DNA of 64,000 nt from Pantoea dispersa (GCF_014155765.1 NZ_SCKT01000001.1:806001-870000); one strand, 5' to 3'; counted from the first letter of the stretch, positions 1-11,156 are shown. Numbers and translations: made by a program. Notes: generated from the letters alone by a model not told the origin.

Positions 1-1081
1 TGCCGTTGTGCATGTCATCCGGCAGCAGACGCAGACGCTGAATATTCAGCGCCAGCAGTGCCGCACGCATCTGCGGGGAAACATTCAGCCACTCGCGGGT
101 ACGCGGGCCGATGGCACCGTCGTCTGCCAGTCCCTGCCAGTGCTGGAAGCGTTTTACCCCCTCCACCAGCGTGTTGTCGTAGACATTATTGCTGGCAGCC
201 GGGGTGACCGTGCTGATGTTGCCGCTGGCCTGCGGTACCTGCGCCGGCAGATCGCTGACGCTGGTGGCCGACGGACTGACGGCCACGGGCTGATCGCTCT
301 GACTCACCGGCTGCGGCGCCGTCGGGACGGCATCGTCGGCTGGCGTGGGCGTCGCGCTGTGCGTGCCGGTCAGCATCCCGGTGCGCTGCAGAATCTCACG
401 CAGCGCCGGCACATCATCGCTGATCTGACCCGGGCGCAGCGTGCCCTTATCGCGCAGCTGCGGCCACGGCCGGTTATCGGTCAGCAATGCTTTTAACGCG
501 CTGTGCATCGGTGCGTACTGCGGATGCTGCGGTTGCAGCGACACCACAAAGGCGCGGCTGCCGCCGCCGTTCACCGCGTTTTGCCACTGATTGATGGCGG
601 AAAGTGACGGCATGGTCAGCTTGTACGGCACATTGCTGTACAGCCAGGTTTCGCCCTGGGTCGGTACGTTAGCGACAAACTGCAGATAGCCAAGCATAGC
701 GTCGCTCAGCACCACGTCCCGCGCGAAGCCTTTGATATCCGGATTAGTGAGCAACTCTACCCAGCGGGTAAACTGCGGCTGTACGCCGGAGAGCGCCACT
801 TCTGCCAGCTGCTGCTGGAAAGCCTGCACGGCGTCGCGATCCTGCCACAGCGGCGCCATGTTGCGTGCCGCATAGATGCCGGCGAGGCCGGGCAGATAAA
901 AGGGTCGTTCGCTGGGGCTAAATGCCTGCTGAATTTGCTGCTGGCTGGCAGCCACTGACAGCGTGCTGTGCGGCAGCGCGCCGACGTCTGCCGCCTGGCT
1001 GATAGCCAGCGGTGCCGCCATCAGTGACAAACTGAGTGCTATTGCAGCACGATTAACTCTGCTCTTCTTGTTCAGCAACAT
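1..1081 (-). CDS. ldtD: L,D-transpeptidase LdtD, N-terminal part (cut by window edge)
   Basis: Periplasmic L,D-transpeptidase (YcbB family) that forms 3-3 cross-links in peptidoglycan. The window holds about 360 N-terminal residues. The start is the ATG at 1081, giving MLLNKKSRVNRAAI, a basic N-terminus followed by a hydrophobic core and an Ala-rich cleavage region near residue 30. A peptidoglycan-binding-like segment (VEGVKRFQHWQGL ... IGPRTREWL) lies near residues 300-335. A Ser/Thr/Pro/Ala-rich linker of about 50 residues precedes it. The catalytic YkuD domain with its Cys lies beyond position 1 and cannot be judged. It follows mukB in the same direction, as in E. coli, but a strong hairpin separates the two. 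Identity rests on synteny and domain order; I am confident of the family. Confidence 0.9.
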   Translation of the reverse strand, partial: MLLNKKSRVNRAAIALSLSLMAAPLAISQAADVGALPHSTLSVAASQQQIQQAFSPSERPFYLPGLAGIYAARNMAPLWQDRDAVQAFQQQLAEVALSGVQPQFTRWVELLTNPDIKGFARDVVLSDAMLGYLQFVANVPTQGETWLYSNVPYKLTMPSLSAINQWQNAVNGGGSRAFVVSLQPQHPQYAPMHSALKALLTDNRPWPQLRDKGTLRPGQISDDVPALREILQRTGMLTGTHSATPTPADDAVPTAPQPVSQSDQPVAVSPSATSVSDLPAQVPQASGNISTVTPAASNNVYDNTLVEGVKRFQHWQGLADDGAIGPRTREWLNVSPQMRAALLALNIQRLRLLPDDMHNG

Positions 1082-1151
1082 CCCTGCCCCCTTCTTACCA
1101 AAGACACAGCATCCTGAAAACGCCGTGTACCGCCTGTACTCTTATGGTTGA

Positions 1152-1197
1152 GTATAAAATAAAAAACGGCATCCGCCTCGCAGGGCCGATGCCGTTT
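1152..1197 (-). terminator. Rho-independent terminator after mukB
   Basis: A perfect 10-bp stem (AAACGGCATC at 1164-1173 pairs with GATGCCGTTT at 1188-1197) has a 14-nt loop. On the minus strand it is followed by a U-rich tail (complement of 1152-1163). It lies between the mukB stop and the ldtD start, so ldtD may depend on read-through or on its own promoter. Confidence 0.85.
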
Positions 1198-1237
1198 ACA
1201 GATTAACCGCAGCCTGAATTTTTAACCAGATTTGCTG

Positions 1238-4200
1238 CTAGCTATTTTCAGTGGCCACGCCTGCGCCGGGATTTTCCTGTTTCACCGGCGTCGGATCGGC
1301 GGAAAAACCGCGCAGTCCGACCACGTGCACATGCTCCGTATTGTTAAAGACTTTACGTACCAGCTTATAAGTGGTGCCTTTTTCCGGACTGATATTCTCC
1401 GGCGCGGCAATCACCAGCTGCATTTCCAGACGCTCGCACAGTTCGAACAGCGTGGCGATGGAGCGCGCATCAAGACGCGCGGCTTCATCGAGGAACAGCA
1501 GGCGGCACGGTGAAATATCTTTACCGCGCAGACGCCGTGACTCCTCTTCCCAGCTCTGCACCACCATCACCAGAATCGACATGCCGGTACCGATCGCTTC
1601 ACCGGTCGACAGCGCCCCGCTTTCGGCGCGCAGCCAGCCGTCTGAGCCGCGGTTCACTTCCACTTCCATCTCAAGGTAGTTGCGGTAGTCGAGCAGCTCT
1701 TCACCGATGGTCTGCGCCGTGCGCTGGCCCATATCAATCTGCGGATTGAGACGCTGATACAGCTTCGCCAGCGCTTCCGAGAACGTGAGGCGATTGCTGG
1801 TAAACAGATCCTGATGCTGTTCATGCTCTTCCGACAGCGTATCCAGCAGCATGGCGTGCGTTTCGCGTACGTTGACGTTCAGCCGCACGCTGCGCACCTG
1901 ACCAAAGCTCACCGCCTGCAAGCCCTGGTTCAGCTGACGGATGCGGTTCTGCTCGCGCTGAATGGTTTTGCGGATGATATTGGCCGCACTGCGCGAACTG
2001 ATCGCCAGCGTCTGTTCACGCGCCGTCAGCTCTTCGGTCAGACGGTTCAGCTCAATCTCCATCTGCTCGATGGCTTCAACCGGATCGTCGGTACGAATAA
2101 TGTCCTGACGGATACGTTCACGCAGATGCTGATAGACGGCGATAAAGAACTGAATCTTGCGCTCCGGCCGTTTTGGATCTTCCGACATGCGCAGCACATC
2201 GCGCAGGTGTTCATTATCCGCGACCGCCAGGCGCAGCGCACCGAGGGCCTTATCCGACATTGAGCGCAGCTCGTCGCCGCTCAGGTAAGCCAGTTCGCGG
2301 CGATGCAGACGGCGCTCGACGCCGTTCTCTTTCACCAGGCGCAGCACGATGCACCAGCCCGCTTTGGCGCTGACAACCTGCTCACGCATCAGGTGATAAT
2401 CGCGCTCCAGCTTGCGCAGTTTCTTCTGCAGGCTATCCATCTCGGCTTCGCAGAAGGTGAGCTGTTTCTCCAGCTGATTGCGACGCGCACGGTTGTGGCT
2501 GAGCGCCGTGTAGAGTTCGTCACGCCGGCTGCGCGCGCGCTCCTCGGCGCTGGCATCGGCGTGCACGCCAATGTCCTGCATCTCCTGCTGCAACTCTTTC
2601 AGCATGTCGCGCTTGGCGTCGTACGAACTCTTCAGCGATGCCAGCACCTGGGAATACTGCGTCAGCTGCGCCTGATGTTCGCGCAGGCGTTCGCGCGCGC
2701 GGCTGCGTTCGCCTTCCGCCTGCTCCAGACGCTGGCGCAGTTTTTCGTTGAGATCGCTGTTACCGGTCAGCATGCCAGCCGAATCTTCATAGCTGAAGTG
2801 CGCGCGGCGCTGCACCACTTCGGTCAGGGCAAATGCCTGCTGACGCGCTTCGCGCTGCTGCTGCTGCGCCTGCTGATAGTCACGCGTCAGCTGTTCGTGC
2901 TGCTGCGGATCGCTCTGCAGCACCGCCACCAGCGGCTCCAGTTTGCTGAGTTTCGCGCCGTGCTGATGCAGGAAGCGCGCGGCTTCCTGGGCTTCTTCCA
3001 CCCGCTCACGAATCTCTTCGCAGCGGTCGGCCAGCGAGTCGTCAAGCAACAGGTTAACGCGCGGCAGCAGGCGGTTGAGCTGCGCCACGCCCTCTTTTGC
3101 CTGCTCGAACTGGGCATGCTGCTGCTGGTTGTCATTCTCGTGCTGCGCCAGCGCACGCTCCAGCTCGCCACGACGACTGTTGAGCTGGCGCATCTGCGCT
3201 TCCGGATCTTCGTCGAAGGCCACGGCCAGGTGGCTGCCGATAAAGCGGCTAAACGACTGATGCAGACGCTGGGTTTTCTGCACGTCAAATGACAGCGTGG
3301 CAAAACGTTCGGCCAGCTGATCGCGCTCATTGCTCAACAGCTCCAGCTGATTTTCCCGCGCCGCGCGACCAAACAGCGGCACTTTCGGGAAGCGCGAATA
3401 ACGCCACTGGCGCTCCGCCACTTTGACGACGACCGCATTTTCCAGCTCGTCGACGCTAAAGACGCTGTCATCAAACGACTGCGGATCGCCTTCGATCAGA
3501 TAGAGATCTTCCGGACACTCTTCAAGGCCGTCGAGCATCTCGCGCACCAGCGACAGGTCCGGTACCACAATGGCGTGACGCGACGGGCCATACAGCGCGG
3601 AGAAGTACGGCGCATCATCCAGCGTCACGTCATCGTAAATTTCTGACAGCAGCACGCCGCCAAACCGCTCCGCCAGCTGAGTCAGGCGCGCATCTTCCGC
3701 GCCGCCCGGCTGGCTGAGTCGCGCAATCTGCTGCTCGACTTCACGCTTGCGCGCCGCCACTTCATCACGCTCAACGGTGGTTTCACGCTCGCGCTCCAGC
3801 AGCTGCTGCATATATTCGGTGATCTGCTGGCTGCTGCTCAGCGTCTGGCCGGTCTGTTCGCTCAGCTGGGTGAGAATCTCCTGCGCCGCCAGCCAGTGCG
3901 GTGCCCGCGCAGTCAGCGCAGTGATGCGCTCGCGCAGCTGCTCCAGCTCCTGGCGCATCAGCATGCGGCGTTCACCGGCGTCGGCCACGCTTTCGTTCAG
4001 CTGCTCTATCTGCGCTTCCAGTTCACGCTGCAGGCCTTCCAGCGCGTCAGCGTCATACTGCTGGCCCTGACGTTTACAGAAGTCGGCCAGCAGACGTTCG
4101 GCCTCATGCTGCTCGCGCAGGCGGGTTTCCAGTTCGTTGAGACGCAGACGCAGCGAAGAGAGCTGTTCGGCATGATGGCGCTGGTTAGCGGCATCGCGCA

Positions 4201-5704
4201 GCAATTCGCGCCCGACCTGCCACGCATCCTGCCGGCTTACCTCGCCAGCAATACTGGTGACCAGCGCCAGCGCCTGTTCAAACTGGCTGTGCGCCGCTTC
4301 CGCCACGCTCAGCTTCTGCTCCAAACGCAGCAGCCGTTCGGTGGCCTCTTCTTCGCGCGCCTGGAAGGTTTCCTGCCACTCTGCGGCGTTGTCGATGGTG
4401 AGGTCCGGCAGCTGGCACTGCGCCCGCGCTTTTTCCAGCGCCTGCAGCGCCTGCTGATACTGAATGGCGCGGGTTTGCTGCACATCAAGCGCCTGCTGAA
4501 AATCGGCCAGCTGGCTTTTCAGCTCGTCGACTTCAATTTCCGCCGCTTCAGCGCGCGCTTCGTTCTCTTCCTGCACTTCACGCGCTTCGGCCACCACTTC
4601 ATTCTGCTCTTCGAGACGATAAGTCAGCTCTTCCAGATCGGCGTCGTAACGCGCGATCTTCTCCTGCTGACGCATCGCTGTCTGGACCAGATTAAGGTGA
4701 TCGCTCGCCGCCTGATAATCGGTTTCCAGATCGCTCTCTGCGCCGTTGTGCTCAGAGAGTTCGCGCGCCATTTCGATGTGACGATACTGTTCCGATGCCA
4801 GCTGATTGCGACTGGTGAACAGCTCGTTACGCAGCTGCAGCGCACCGTCAAGATGGATGCGACGCTCGTTGGCGTGGCGCATGTAGTCGGCAGAAACGTA
4901 GCTGGTGGCTTCAGAGATCAGATGCTTAAACAGATCGCGGTCCGACTGCGTGACGCGAATTGCTTCCAGCGTCATGCGGTTTTCGCGCAGCGCCGCTTCC
5001 ATATCCTGGAACGCTTTACGCACGCCGCCGTTTTCCGGCAGCAGGTAATCGCGCAGCGAGCGGGTAATGGCGCTGGAGATACCGCCATACAGCGAGGCTT
5101 CGATCAGACGGTAGAATTTGCTGCGATCGCCGGCGGTGCGCAGACGACGCGGTACCACGCCGAGCTCAAACATCATGGCGTGGTAGTCCGTGACCGAGCT
5201 GAACTGGCGGAACTGCACGCCCTCCTGCGCTTCCACCCGCTCCTTCACTTCTGCCAGCGGCAGCACGCGCGCCTGACGGCTGCCGAGAATTTCGGTCAGC
5301 ATATCGGTTGGCAGCGTATCGGTCGGCAGGCCGTGAATACTGAAAGGCTTGATGTCGACTTTCTTATCGCGTCCGGCCACCTGCTGCAGGCGCACGCCAG
5401 CCACCACGCGCTGATGGCGCGAGTTGACCACGTCCAGCACCGCATAGCAGACGCCCGCGCGCAGTTTGCCGTGCAGGCCCTTGTCGCGCGAGCCGGATGT
5501 GGCACCGGCTTCGGTGGTGTTACGGAAATGCAGCAGGGTTAAGTCCGGAATCAGTGCCGTAACAAACGCCGCCATGGTGGTCGATTTACCGGCACCGTTA
5601 CCGCCGGACAGCGTGGTGACCAGCTCATCCAGATCAAAGGTGCGGGCAAAGAAACCGTTCCAGTTGATCAGCGTGAGCGATCGAAATTTACCGCGTTCAA
5701 TCAT
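1238..5704 (-). CDS. mukB: Chromosome partition protein MukB (SMC-like condensin)
   Basis: ATPase subunit of the MukBEF condensin, which extrudes and organises chromosomal DNA loops and works with topoisomerase IV. The protein has 1488 residues (E. coli MukB: 1486). The N-terminal head carries Walker A GGNGAGKS at residues 34-41. Long Glu/Gln/Arg-rich coiled coils flank a hinge around residues 640-800. The C-terminal head has the ABC-type signature LSTGEAIG near residue 1362 and Walker [12 protein letters not shown] near residue 1400. Its ATG overlaps the mukE stop (ATGA), indicating translational coupling. It is the last gene of cmoM-mukF-mukE-mukB before a terminator. No irregularity seen. 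Confidence 0.98.
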   Translation of the reverse strand: MIERGKFRSLTLINWNGFFARTFDLDELVTTLSGGNGAGKSTTMAAFVTALIPDLTLLHFRNTTEAGATSGSRDKGLHGKLRAGVCYAVLDVVNSRHQRVVAGVRLQQVAGRDKKVDIKPFSIHGLPTDTLPTDMLTEILGSRQARVLPLAEVKERVEAQEGVQFRQFSSVTDYHAMMFELGVVPRRLRTAGDRSKFYRLIEASLYGGISSAITRSLRDYLLPENGGVRKAFQDMEAALRENRMTLEAIRVTQSDRDLFKHLISEATSYVSADYMRHANERRIHLDGALQLRNELFTSRNQLASEQYRHIEMARELSEHNGAESDLETDYQAASDHLNLVQTAMRQQEKIARYDADLEELTYRLEEQNEVVAEAREVQEENEARAEAAEIEVDELKSQLADFQQALDVQQTRAIQYQQALQALEKARAQCQLPDLTIDNAAEWQETFQAREEEATERLLRLEQKLSVAEAAHSQFEQALALVTSIAGEVSRQDAWQVGRELLRDAANQRHHAEQLSSLRLRLNELETRLREQHEAERLLADFCKRQGQQYDADALEGLQRELEAQIEQLNESVADAGERRMLMRQELEQLRERITALTARAPHWLAAQEILTQLSEQTGQTLSSSQQITEYMQQLLERERETTVERDEVAARKREVEQQIARLSQPGGAEDARLTQLAERFGGVLLSEIYDDVTLDDAPYFSALYGPSRHAIVVPDLSLVREMLDGLEECPEDLYLIEGDPQSFDDSVFSVDELENAVVVKVAERQWRYSRFPKVPLFGRAARENQLELLSNERDQLAERFATLSFDVQKTQRLHQSFSRFIGSHLAVAFDEDPEAQMRQLNSRRGELERALAQHENDNQQQHAQFEQAKEGVAQLNRLLPRVNLLLDDSLADRCEEIRERVEEAQEAARFLHQHGAKLSKLEPLVAVLQSDPQQHEQLTRDYQQAQQQQREARQQAFALTEVVQRRAHFSYEDSAGMLTGNSDLNEKLRQRLEQAEGERSRARERLREHQAQLTQYSQVLASLKSSYDAKRDMLKELQQEMQDIGVHADASAEERARSRRDELYTALSHNRARRNQLEKQLTFCEAEMDSLQKKLRKLERDYHLMREQVVSAKAGWCIVLRLVKENGVERRLHRRELAYLSGDELRSMSDKALGALRLAVADNEHLRDVLRMSEDPKRPERKIQFFIAVYQHLRERIRQDIIRTDDPVEAIEQMEIELNRLTEELTAREQTLAISSRSAANIIRKTIQREQNRIRQLNQGLQAVSFGQVRSVRLNVNVRETHAMLLDTLSEEHEQHQDLFTSNRLTFSEALAKLYQRLNPQIDMGQRTAQTIGEELLDYRNYLEMEVEVNRGSDGWLRAESGALSTGEAIGTGMSILVMVVQSWEEESRRLRGKDISPCRLLFLDEAARLDARSIATLFELCERLEMQLVIAAPENISPEKGTTYKLVRKVFNNTEHVHVVGLRGFSADPTPVKQENPGAGVATENS

Positions 5705-6429
5705 GCCTGTTCATCCTCCGCGCGCTCGCTCGCGTCGTGTTCGCTGTCATTTTCTGCCTCGTCGCTCTCACTGGCGACCGGTGCGTTCTCCAGCGTCATC
5801 GCTTCACCGTCACGAATCAGGCGCAGCTGCGCTTCACGTGCGTCGTCACCGCTGCGCACATCCGCACCAAAGCGGAAGACGGACTCCATGATGCGGAACT
5901 TGCTGCTGTCGTTGCCCATAAACCACACCATGCCGAGACGGCGCAGACGGCTGAGCGACGCACGCATCTTCTCCTGCAGTTTGGCGCGATCCAGGTCCGA
6001 TCCGGTGGAGCGCTGGTTAACCAGCTTCAGCAACCTGCTTTCATCCGCCAGCGACAGCAGCTCGTCGTACAGCTCCTGCTGGGTGAAAATGCCCTCGTTG
6101 GCCAGCCGCTCCGGGCTCAGGTAGAGATAACAGAGAATTTTACCCACCATCATGTCGAGCTCGGACAGCACCGAGCGCGGGATCAGCGTGGTTGAGCGCG
6201 GACGCAGATAGAAAAAACCTTCCGGTGCGCGGATCAACTCAACGTTGTAGCGCGCATAGAACTCTTCCAGAAACGGCTGGTAATCCATCAGAAAAGCGTG
6301 ATTATCCAGCTCTTCAATACCAATGTGGCGGCCGGCGCGTAACTGGCTATCAAGCGCGGGAAAAATCGGGTTTGCCAGTGCCAGCGCCAGTTTGACCGGC
6401 ATCACTTGTTCAATATTTGTCGATGACAT
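5701..6429 (-). CDS. mukE: Chromosome partition protein MukE
   Basis: Winged-helix KITE subunit of the MukBEF condensin. It binds MukF and regulates the MukB ATPase. The start is taken at 6429 ([13 protein letters not shown]), matching the E. coli start; this gives 242 residues, and an upstream in-frame ATG at 6456 would add nine. The conserved core includes [14 protein letters not shown] and [13 protein letters not shown]. The acidic C-terminal tail ([16 protein letters not shown]) is longer than in E. coli. The start lies inside the end of mukF (20-nt overlap) and the stop overlaps the mukB ATG, so the three subunits are tightly coupled in one operon. Confidence 0.97.
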   Translation of the reverse strand: MSSTNIEQVMPVKLALALANPIFPALDSQLRAGRHIGIEELDNHAFLMDYQPFLEEFYARYNVELIRAPEGFFYLRPRSTTLIPRSVLSELDMMVGKILCYLYLSPERLANEGIFTQQELYDELLSLADESRLLKLVNQRSTGSDLDRAKLQEKMRASLSRLRRLGMVWFMGNDSSKFRIMESVFRFGADVRSGDDAREAQLRLIRDGEAMTLENAPVASESDEAENDSEHDASERAEDEQA

Positions 6430-7732
6430 GTGCCTGCACCTTGGCTCCGTAATCATTGATGGTCTGCCATTCCGCAGGCAGACCGGCTAAATCGGCTTCG
6501 GCCACGCCGAGTCGCACCGCCTGATCGATGACGATGCGTGCGAGGTCGAAGTGGCGCGCGCGGGGATATTGCGCCAGATAATCACGCATCACCGTGGCGA
6601 GATGCAGCGGCTTCTGCTGCTGCTTGTAAATCTGCAGCGCTTCTTCAATCATCGCCGCCAGCTGCTCGCGGATTTCGTTAAACTCTTCGTACTCCATCTC
6701 CGGCGGCAGCTCGCCCATCACCTCGTCGTTACGCAGCGTCATCTCTTCATCGCGCATGTCATACAGACGGTCGGCATTGGCGTAGGTCAGCGCCCACGGC
6801 TGATCGAAATAGTTCTGCACCGACTGGCGCAAACGCTGCGCGAACACGCGGTTTTTATCCATGTCGATGGCGGTACGAATAAATTTGTGCACGTGGCGGT
6901 CGTAACCGATCCACAGATCGATGGCCTGCTGGCCCCAGCTGATAATGCGATCGAGCTTGTTTTGCAGGTCAAATACCAGCTTGTCGACGAAGCCCAGATC
7001 CGGGCTGCTCAGCGTGGCGTCCTGAATCCGCAGCAGATTAGCCTGCAGCTTGTCGCCTGCCGCTTCCAGCGTATCCTGCAGTTCGCGCAGCGTGCCGGAG
7101 GTCTCCGACAGCAGCAGCTCACAGCTGGAGATGGCCGCGCGCCAGTCTTTATTCAGCAGATCGGCGATATCGCTTTTTACCGCCTGCTGCTGTTCGTCCA
7201 TCAGGCGCTGCGTCATGTCGATGCTGTCGAAGATTTCCGCGACCGAATATTTCAGCGGCGCAAAGACGTTGCGATGCCAGTGAAATTCGTCGCCATCTTC
7301 CTCGGCGGCGTCGGCGGCGCGCTTCAGCTCCTGCGCAACAATCGACAGCTGCATCGACAGGCGCAGCGTGGAAAATTCGCGCTGGCGGATGTAATAGTCG
7401 GTGATGCCGATCGCCAGTGGCGTCAGACGATAGATGGCGTGACCTTCGGTCAGCTCGCTGGTAAAGCGGTTAAGCAGGCGCTGACGCACCATGTCGTTGA
7501 TGGCGTTGTTGGCACGGACCTGAATGGTTTCGTGGGTTTGTTCAAATGCTTTGCTGACGTGACGAAAGGCGTCAATCAGCTCACCTTCACTCATCTCGCC
7601 GTCCATGCGCTCCCCGTTGAGGGTGGCGATGGCCAGCAAAAACGCCAGACGTTCTACCGGCAGCGCAAGGGAAAAGTCATTCTTGCGCGCCCATGCCACC
7701 AGTTCGGGGACCGTCTGGGAAAATTCGCTCAT
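6410..7732 (-). CDS. mukF: Chromosome partition protein MukF (kleisin)
   Basis: Kleisin subunit that bridges the MukB heads and dimerises through an N-terminal winged-helix domain. It has 440 residues, the same as E. coli. The N-terminus [22 protein letters not shown] and the segment [15 protein letters not shown] are typical of the family. The helical middle and the C-terminal winged helix that contacts the MukB head are intact. A ribosome-binding sequence (AAGGATC) precedes the ATG. The gene starts 11 nt after cmoM and runs into mukE. Confidence 0.98.
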   Translation of the reverse strand: MSEFSQTVPELVAWARKNDFSLALPVERLAFLLAIATLNGERMDGEMSEGELIDAFRHVSKAFEQTHETIQVRANNAINDMVRQRLLNRFTSELTEGHAIYRLTPLAIGITDYYIRQREFSTLRLSMQLSIVAQELKRAADAAEEDGDEFHWHRNVFAPLKYSVAEIFDSIDMTQRLMDEQQQAVKSDIADLLNKDWRAAISSCELLLSETSGTLRELQDTLEAAGDKLQANLLRIQDATLSSPDLGFVDKLVFDLQNKLDRIISWGQQAIDLWIGYDRHVHKFIRTAIDMDKNRVFAQRLRQSVQNYFDQPWALTYANADRLYDMRDEEMTLRNDEVMGELPPEMEYEEFNEIREQLAAMIEEALQIYKQQQKPLHLATVMRDYLAQYPRARHFDLARIVIDQAVRLGVAEADLAGLPAEWQTINDYGAKVQAHVIDKY

Positions 7733-7743
7733 AGTTGATCCTT

Positions 7744-8514
7744 CTACCTGGGTTTGCGCGCAGTCACGTGGATATAGCGCCCTAAGCTCAAAAAGGGCTC
7801 CTGACGACAGTAGCGCCGTTCCATCTCAATAATTTCCTCAACGCTCTTCCCGGCGCCGGGCTGCGGCTTCATGTAGTCACTGAACACGCGGATACCGGCA
7901 CGCTGCTCGGTGATAAATCCGCACTGCGTCAGCCAGCGCTGTACATCGTCAGGATCGCGGGGGAAATCCGGCGACAGCGTGCGTTTTTTGCGCTTGTTCA
8001 TGTTGGCGCGCAGATAGCCGAAATTGCCGAGCGTCAGGGTGCGGAACGTCAGGCCGTGCGCGTTATAAAACATCAGCGACAGCACACCACCGGGTTTCAG
8101 CGTATGCCACAGCGCCTGCAGCACCGCCAGCGGATCCGCCACCCACTCAAGCACAGCGTGAAACAATACCAGATCCACCGGCTTATCCAAATGTTCGCCA
8201 ACCTGCTGCGCGCTAATTTGTTTGAATTGCATGTTGTGGCTCACACCTGCGCTGTACGCATGGGCGGCGGCCAGCTTAAGCATCTCGCCCGACAGGTCGC
8301 ACAGCAATACCTGATGCCCCTGCGCAGCCAGACCGCTGGAGATCTGACCGACACCACCACCGGCATCCAGCACCGTCAGCGGGCCAGCGGGCAGCGTCGG
8401 CAGAATGGCGTTCAGCTCATCCCAGATGATCGCCTGACGCACCTGGCCTTTACGGGTGCCATAAATATTTTGCGAGAATTTTTCCGCCAGATCGTCAAAG
8501 TTACGATCCTGCAT
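7744..8514 (-). CDS. cmoM: tRNA 5-carboxymethoxyuridine methyltransferase CmoM
   Basis: SAM-dependent methyltransferase (formerly SmtA/YcbD) that converts cmo5U34 to mcmo5U34 in wobble-position tRNAs. The class I SAM-binding motif DAGGGVGQ is at residues 50-57, and the family stretch [11 protein letters not shown] follows. The start is the ATG at 8514 ([13 protein letters not shown]), which matches the E. coli start and has GGAG eight bases upstream. An in-frame ATG at 8538 has no such support. It is the first gene of the muk operon and is divergent from elyC. Confidence 0.95.
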   Translation of the reverse strand: MQDRNFDDLAEKFSQNIYGTRKGQVRQAIIWDELNAILPTLPAGPLTVLDAGGGVGQISSGLAAQGHQVLLCDLSGEMLKLAAAHAYSAGVSHNMQFKQISAQQVGEHLDKPVDLVLFHAVLEWVADPLAVLQALWHTLKPGGVLSLMFYNAHGLTFRTLTLGNFGYLRANMNKRKKRTLSPDFPRDPDDVQRWLTQCGFITEQRAGIRVFSDYMKPQPGAGKSVEEIIEMERRYCRQEPFLSLGRYIHVTARKPR

Positions 8515-8638
8515 GGTGATGGCTCCGCTTTGCTGCATTCAACTTGTGCTATTTTGTCACAGGCTCGACAAGAATGAACCTTTCATGCCGCAGTAACTGT
8601 CTGGCTGCTGTTTTTTCGGACAAAAGGAGACGTTTTCG

Positions 8639-9424
8639 ATGTTTTTTGCCTTAAAAAAATGGATTGGCGCGATGCTACTGCCTTTGCCATTGCTGTTAAC
8701 GCTTATGGCGGCAGGACTTTTACTGCTCTGGTTCAGCCGCTGGCAAAAAAGCGGCAAAATCCTTATCTCATTGAGCTGGCTGATGCTGTTACTGCTGAGT
8801 CTGCAACCGGTGGCCGATCGGCTGCTGGCCCCGCTGGAAAACCAGTATGCCACGTGGAATGGCAGCGAGCCGGTAGACTATATCGTGGTGCTGGGCGGGG
8901 GTTACACCTATAACCGGCAGTGGGCACCGAGCTCCAACCTGCTGAACAACAGCCTGCCGCGCGTGACCGAAGGCGTTCGCCAGTGGCGACGCTATCCTCA
9001 GGCCAAAATGATCTTCACCGGTGCCGCTGCGGGCTACAATCCGCGCAGCAACGCCAGCGTTGCTGCTGACGTGGCGCGCAGCCTTGGCGTGCCCGACGAT
9101 GCCATTATCGTGCTGGATCAGCCGCATGACACCGGCGAAGAAGCGCTGGCGGTGAAGCAGACCATCGGGCAGCATCCGTTTTTACTGGTGACGTCTGCCA
9201 ACCATCTGCCACGCGCCATGCACTTTTTCCAGAGCGCCGGCCTGAATCCGCTACCGGCACCGGCTAACCAGCTGGCGATCACCTCACCGATCAGCGTCTG
9301 GGATCGCACGCTGCCCTCGCCGCTGTGGCTCAGCCATAGCCAGCGCGCGGTGTACGAAACGCTGGGGCTGATCTGGCAGCGGCTGCGCGGCAGTGGCGAA
9401 CCTTCAGCCGAGCCAGGGGAGTAG
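8639..9424 (+). CDS. elyC: Envelope biogenesis factor ElyC (DUF218)
   Basis: Inner-membrane protein linked in E. coli to peptidoglycan assembly at low temperature and to undecaprenyl-phosphate metabolism. It has 261 residues (E. coli 259). There are two N-terminal membrane segments, residues about 11-32 and 40-57. The DUF218 domain begins with VVLGGGY at residues 83-89 and contains LVTSANHLPRAMHFF. A strong AGGAGA lies upstream of the ATG. The 3' end overlaps the convergent ycbJ by 21 nt, with no terminator visible between them. Confidence 0.93.
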   Translation: MFFALKKWIGAMLLPLPLLLTLMAAGLLLLWFSRWQKSGKILISLSWLMLLLLSLQPVADRLLAPLENQYATWNGSEPVDYIVVLGGGYTYNRQWAPSSNLLNNSLPRVTEGVRQWRRYPQAKMIFTGAAAGYNPRSNASVAADVARSLGVPDDAIIVLDQPHDTGEEALAVKQTIGQHPFLLVTSANHLPRAMHFFQSAGLNPLPAPANQLAITSPISVWDRTLPSPLWLSHSQRAVYETLGLIWQRLRGSGEPSAEPGE

Positions 9425-10297
9425 CTGCGCGCGGGCATGGTCAAAGCGCGGGCGGTCAAACTGGCCGCTGCTGACCAGCGTGTCAACGCAATCCCACAGC
9501 TGATAGAGCCAGCGGCGCCAGACGAAACCTTCATCCACCGGCGCACGCTGTAAATAGTGCTGCAGCAGCGATGCTTCAGCACCGTTTTCCGCCAGGCGCA
9601 TCAGCTCATACTCACGCGGGGCCCACAAAATGGTGCCCGGCTGGGTCATCGCCACCAGCTGATCGCTGTGCGGGTCTTTCAGCATACTGGCGAGACGCAG
9701 ATTGCCGTGCATTAGCACGCACGGGTCGTCAAAGCCGACAAACAGCTGCGCCAGTTGTTCGCGGCTGCGGAACAGAATCTGACGATCGGCGTGGGTAAAT
9801 CCGGGGGGCGACAGATAGCCCAGCGTGGACCACAGCACCTCCACCCGCTGGCGATACCATGCCGGCCAGCGATTTTCCTGCACGCTGTCAACGCTGCCGA
9901 CCAGGCCATGGCTGTCAATGCGGTGCCACGCCAGCAGCCCTTCGACAATCTGTTCACACAGCTGCTCCCAGCGCGCTGCCGTGCGTGCCGGCGCTTCGGC
10001 CGATACGCCATTTAAGCGCGCCAGCAGCAGCATTTCATGCGCCGGCGGTTGCTGACTCAAAACCAGGCCGTACACCGTGGGCAGCGTAATCAGCCCTTCA
10101 TGCGCCAGCATGGTGAGTTTTTTCGCTTCGAGCGCGGCGCGCCCCTGATGACGAAAATATTTGGCCACCAGCGGCATCGGCTTGCCGTGGTCATCATAGA
10201 GGGCGTAAAGCCGCGATTGTGCCTGTTCGCTGATGGTTTCCAGCCGGCTAACGCCTTCGCCCAGCACCAGCGCCAGTTCTGCACGGAGTTGTTCCAT
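9404..10297 (-). CDS. ycbJ: YcbJ family protein, phosphotransferase-like fold with altered catalytic loop
   Basis: Orthologue of E. coli YcbJ (297 residues here), similar to aminoglycoside phosphotransferase and choline kinase-type folds. The N-terminus MEQLRAELALVLGEG and the C-terminal segment WRRWLYQLWD match YcbJ. The expected catalytic loop HGDxxxxN reads HGNLRLASML near residue 196, so the catalytic Asp is Asn. From memory the E. coli protein has the same change, so it may be a pseudokinase. GGAGGA lies upstream of the ATG. It is last in the lpxK-ycaQ-ycaR-kdsB direction. Function unknown; I would not call it a kinase without assay data. Confidence 0.85.
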   Translation of the reverse strand: MEQLRAELALVLGEGVSRLETISEQAQSRLYALYDDHGKPMPLVAKYFRHQGRAALEAKKLTMLAHEGLITLPTVYGLVLSQQPPAHEMLLLARLNGVSAEAPARTAARWEQLCEQIVEGLLAWHRIDSHGLVGSVDSVQENRWPAWYRQRVEVLWSTLGYLSPPGFTHADRQILFRSREQLAQLFVGFDDPCVLMHGNLRLASMLKDPHSDQLVAMTQPGTILWAPREYELMRLAENGAEASLLQHYLQRAPVDEGFVWRRWLYQLWDCVDTLVSSGQFDRPRFDHARAQLLPWLG

Positions 10298-10376
10298 GGA
10301 AGAGTCCTCCGGAGTTAACTCATTGCACCATCCTGGAGGTCATGACGGCGCGAAACTTAGCGCCAGATCAAACTTT

Positions 10377-10400
10377 GCGGCCAGCCGGGTCGCTGGCCGC
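10377..10400 (-). terminator. Hairpin after kdsB, possible weak terminator
   Basis: A perfect 9-bp GC-rich stem (GCGGCCAGC at 10377-10385 pairs with GCTGGCCGC at 10392-10400) has a 6-nt loop directly after the kdsB stop. The downstream minus-strand sequence is only mildly U-rich (AAAGTTTG), so it may attenuate rather than fully stop transcription into ycbJ. Confidence 0.45.
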
Positions 10401-10406
10401 TGACGA

Positions 10407-11156
10407 TTATGCCTGCATCGCTTCACGCACGCGCAGCAGATCGTCCGGCGTATCCACACCGACGCTCGGCACGGTGGCCGCTACCGCCACGTGGATCTTT
10501 TCGCCGTACCACAGCACGCGCAGCTGCTCCAGCAACTCGATCTGCTCCAGCGCACAGGGTTGCCATGCCACATAGCGACGGATGAAACCGGCGCGATAGG
10601 CATAGATACCGATGTGGCGCAGCAGCGTGTCGCCAATCTGCTCACGCGACTGCGCGTAACGTTCGCGATCCCACGGAATGGTCGCACGTGAAAAATAGAG
10701 CGCATAACCGCTGGCATCAGTGACCACTTTTACCGCGTTGGGATTGAACGCCTCTTCTGCCTCGTGAATCGGTACCGCCAGCGTGGCCATGCCGGCATCC
10801 GCCTGGGCCAGATTGTCCGCAACCTGACGCACAATCTCCGCCGGAATCATTGGCTCGTCGCCCTGCACGTTCACGATGATGGTATCGTCAGCAAACTGAT
10901 ACTTTTCAATCACCTCGGCCAGACGCTCGGTACCAGATTGGTGGTCGGCGCGCGTCATGCAGACTTCCCCGCCGGCAGCGGTCACCGCCGCCGCCACGTC
11001 AGGATGATCGGTGGCCACAATCACCCGCTCGGCGCCGGACTCGCGTGCACGTTCCATCACGTGCACCACCATCGGTTTACCGTGAATATCCAGCAGCGGT
11101 TTGCCCGGCAGGCGCGTGGAGGCGTAGCGTGCCGGAATAATCGCCACGAAACTCAT
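10407..11156 (-). CDS. kdsB: 3-deoxy-manno-octulosonate cytidylyltransferase
   Basis: CMP-Kdo synthetase, which activates Kdo with CTP for transfer to lipid A during LPS inner-core assembly in the cytoplasm. It has 249 residues (E. coli 248). The nucleotide-binding N-terminus [15 protein letters not shown] is at residues 7-21. [10 protein letters not shown] near residue 100 holds a metal-binding Asp. The ATG overlaps the ycaR stop (ATGA). The neighbours lpxK and msbA supply the lipid A side of the same pathway. Confidence 0.98.
   Translation of the reverse strand: MSFVAIIPARYASTRLPGKPLLDIHGKPMVVHVMERARESGAERVIVATDHPDVAAAVTAAGGEVCMTRADHQSGTERLAEVIEKYQFADDTIIVNVQGDEPMIPAEIVRQVADNLAQADAGMATLAVPIHEAEEAFNPNAVKVVTDASGYALYFSRATIPWDRERYAQSREQIGDTLLRHIGIYAYRAGFIRRYVAWQPCALEQIELLEQLRVLWYGEKIHVAVAATVPSVGVDTPDDLLRVREAMQA

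Noticed and set aside
1082-1089. CCCTGCCC at 1082-1089 and at 56374-56381, matching the FtsK-orienting sequence GGGNAGGG on the minus strand
   Set aside because: Two copies in 64 kb are within chance expectation, and I did not scan exhaustively, so no replichore polarity can be claimed.
3896-5542. A 548-codon open frame on the plus strand inside mukB
   Set aside because: It is exactly antisense to conserved mukB codons in GC-rich DNA, has low-complexity composition and no ribosome-binding site. It is a shadow frame.
6551-7738. A 395-codon open frame on the plus strand antisense to mukF
   Set aside because: Shadow of mukF; no independent start signal or recognisable domain.
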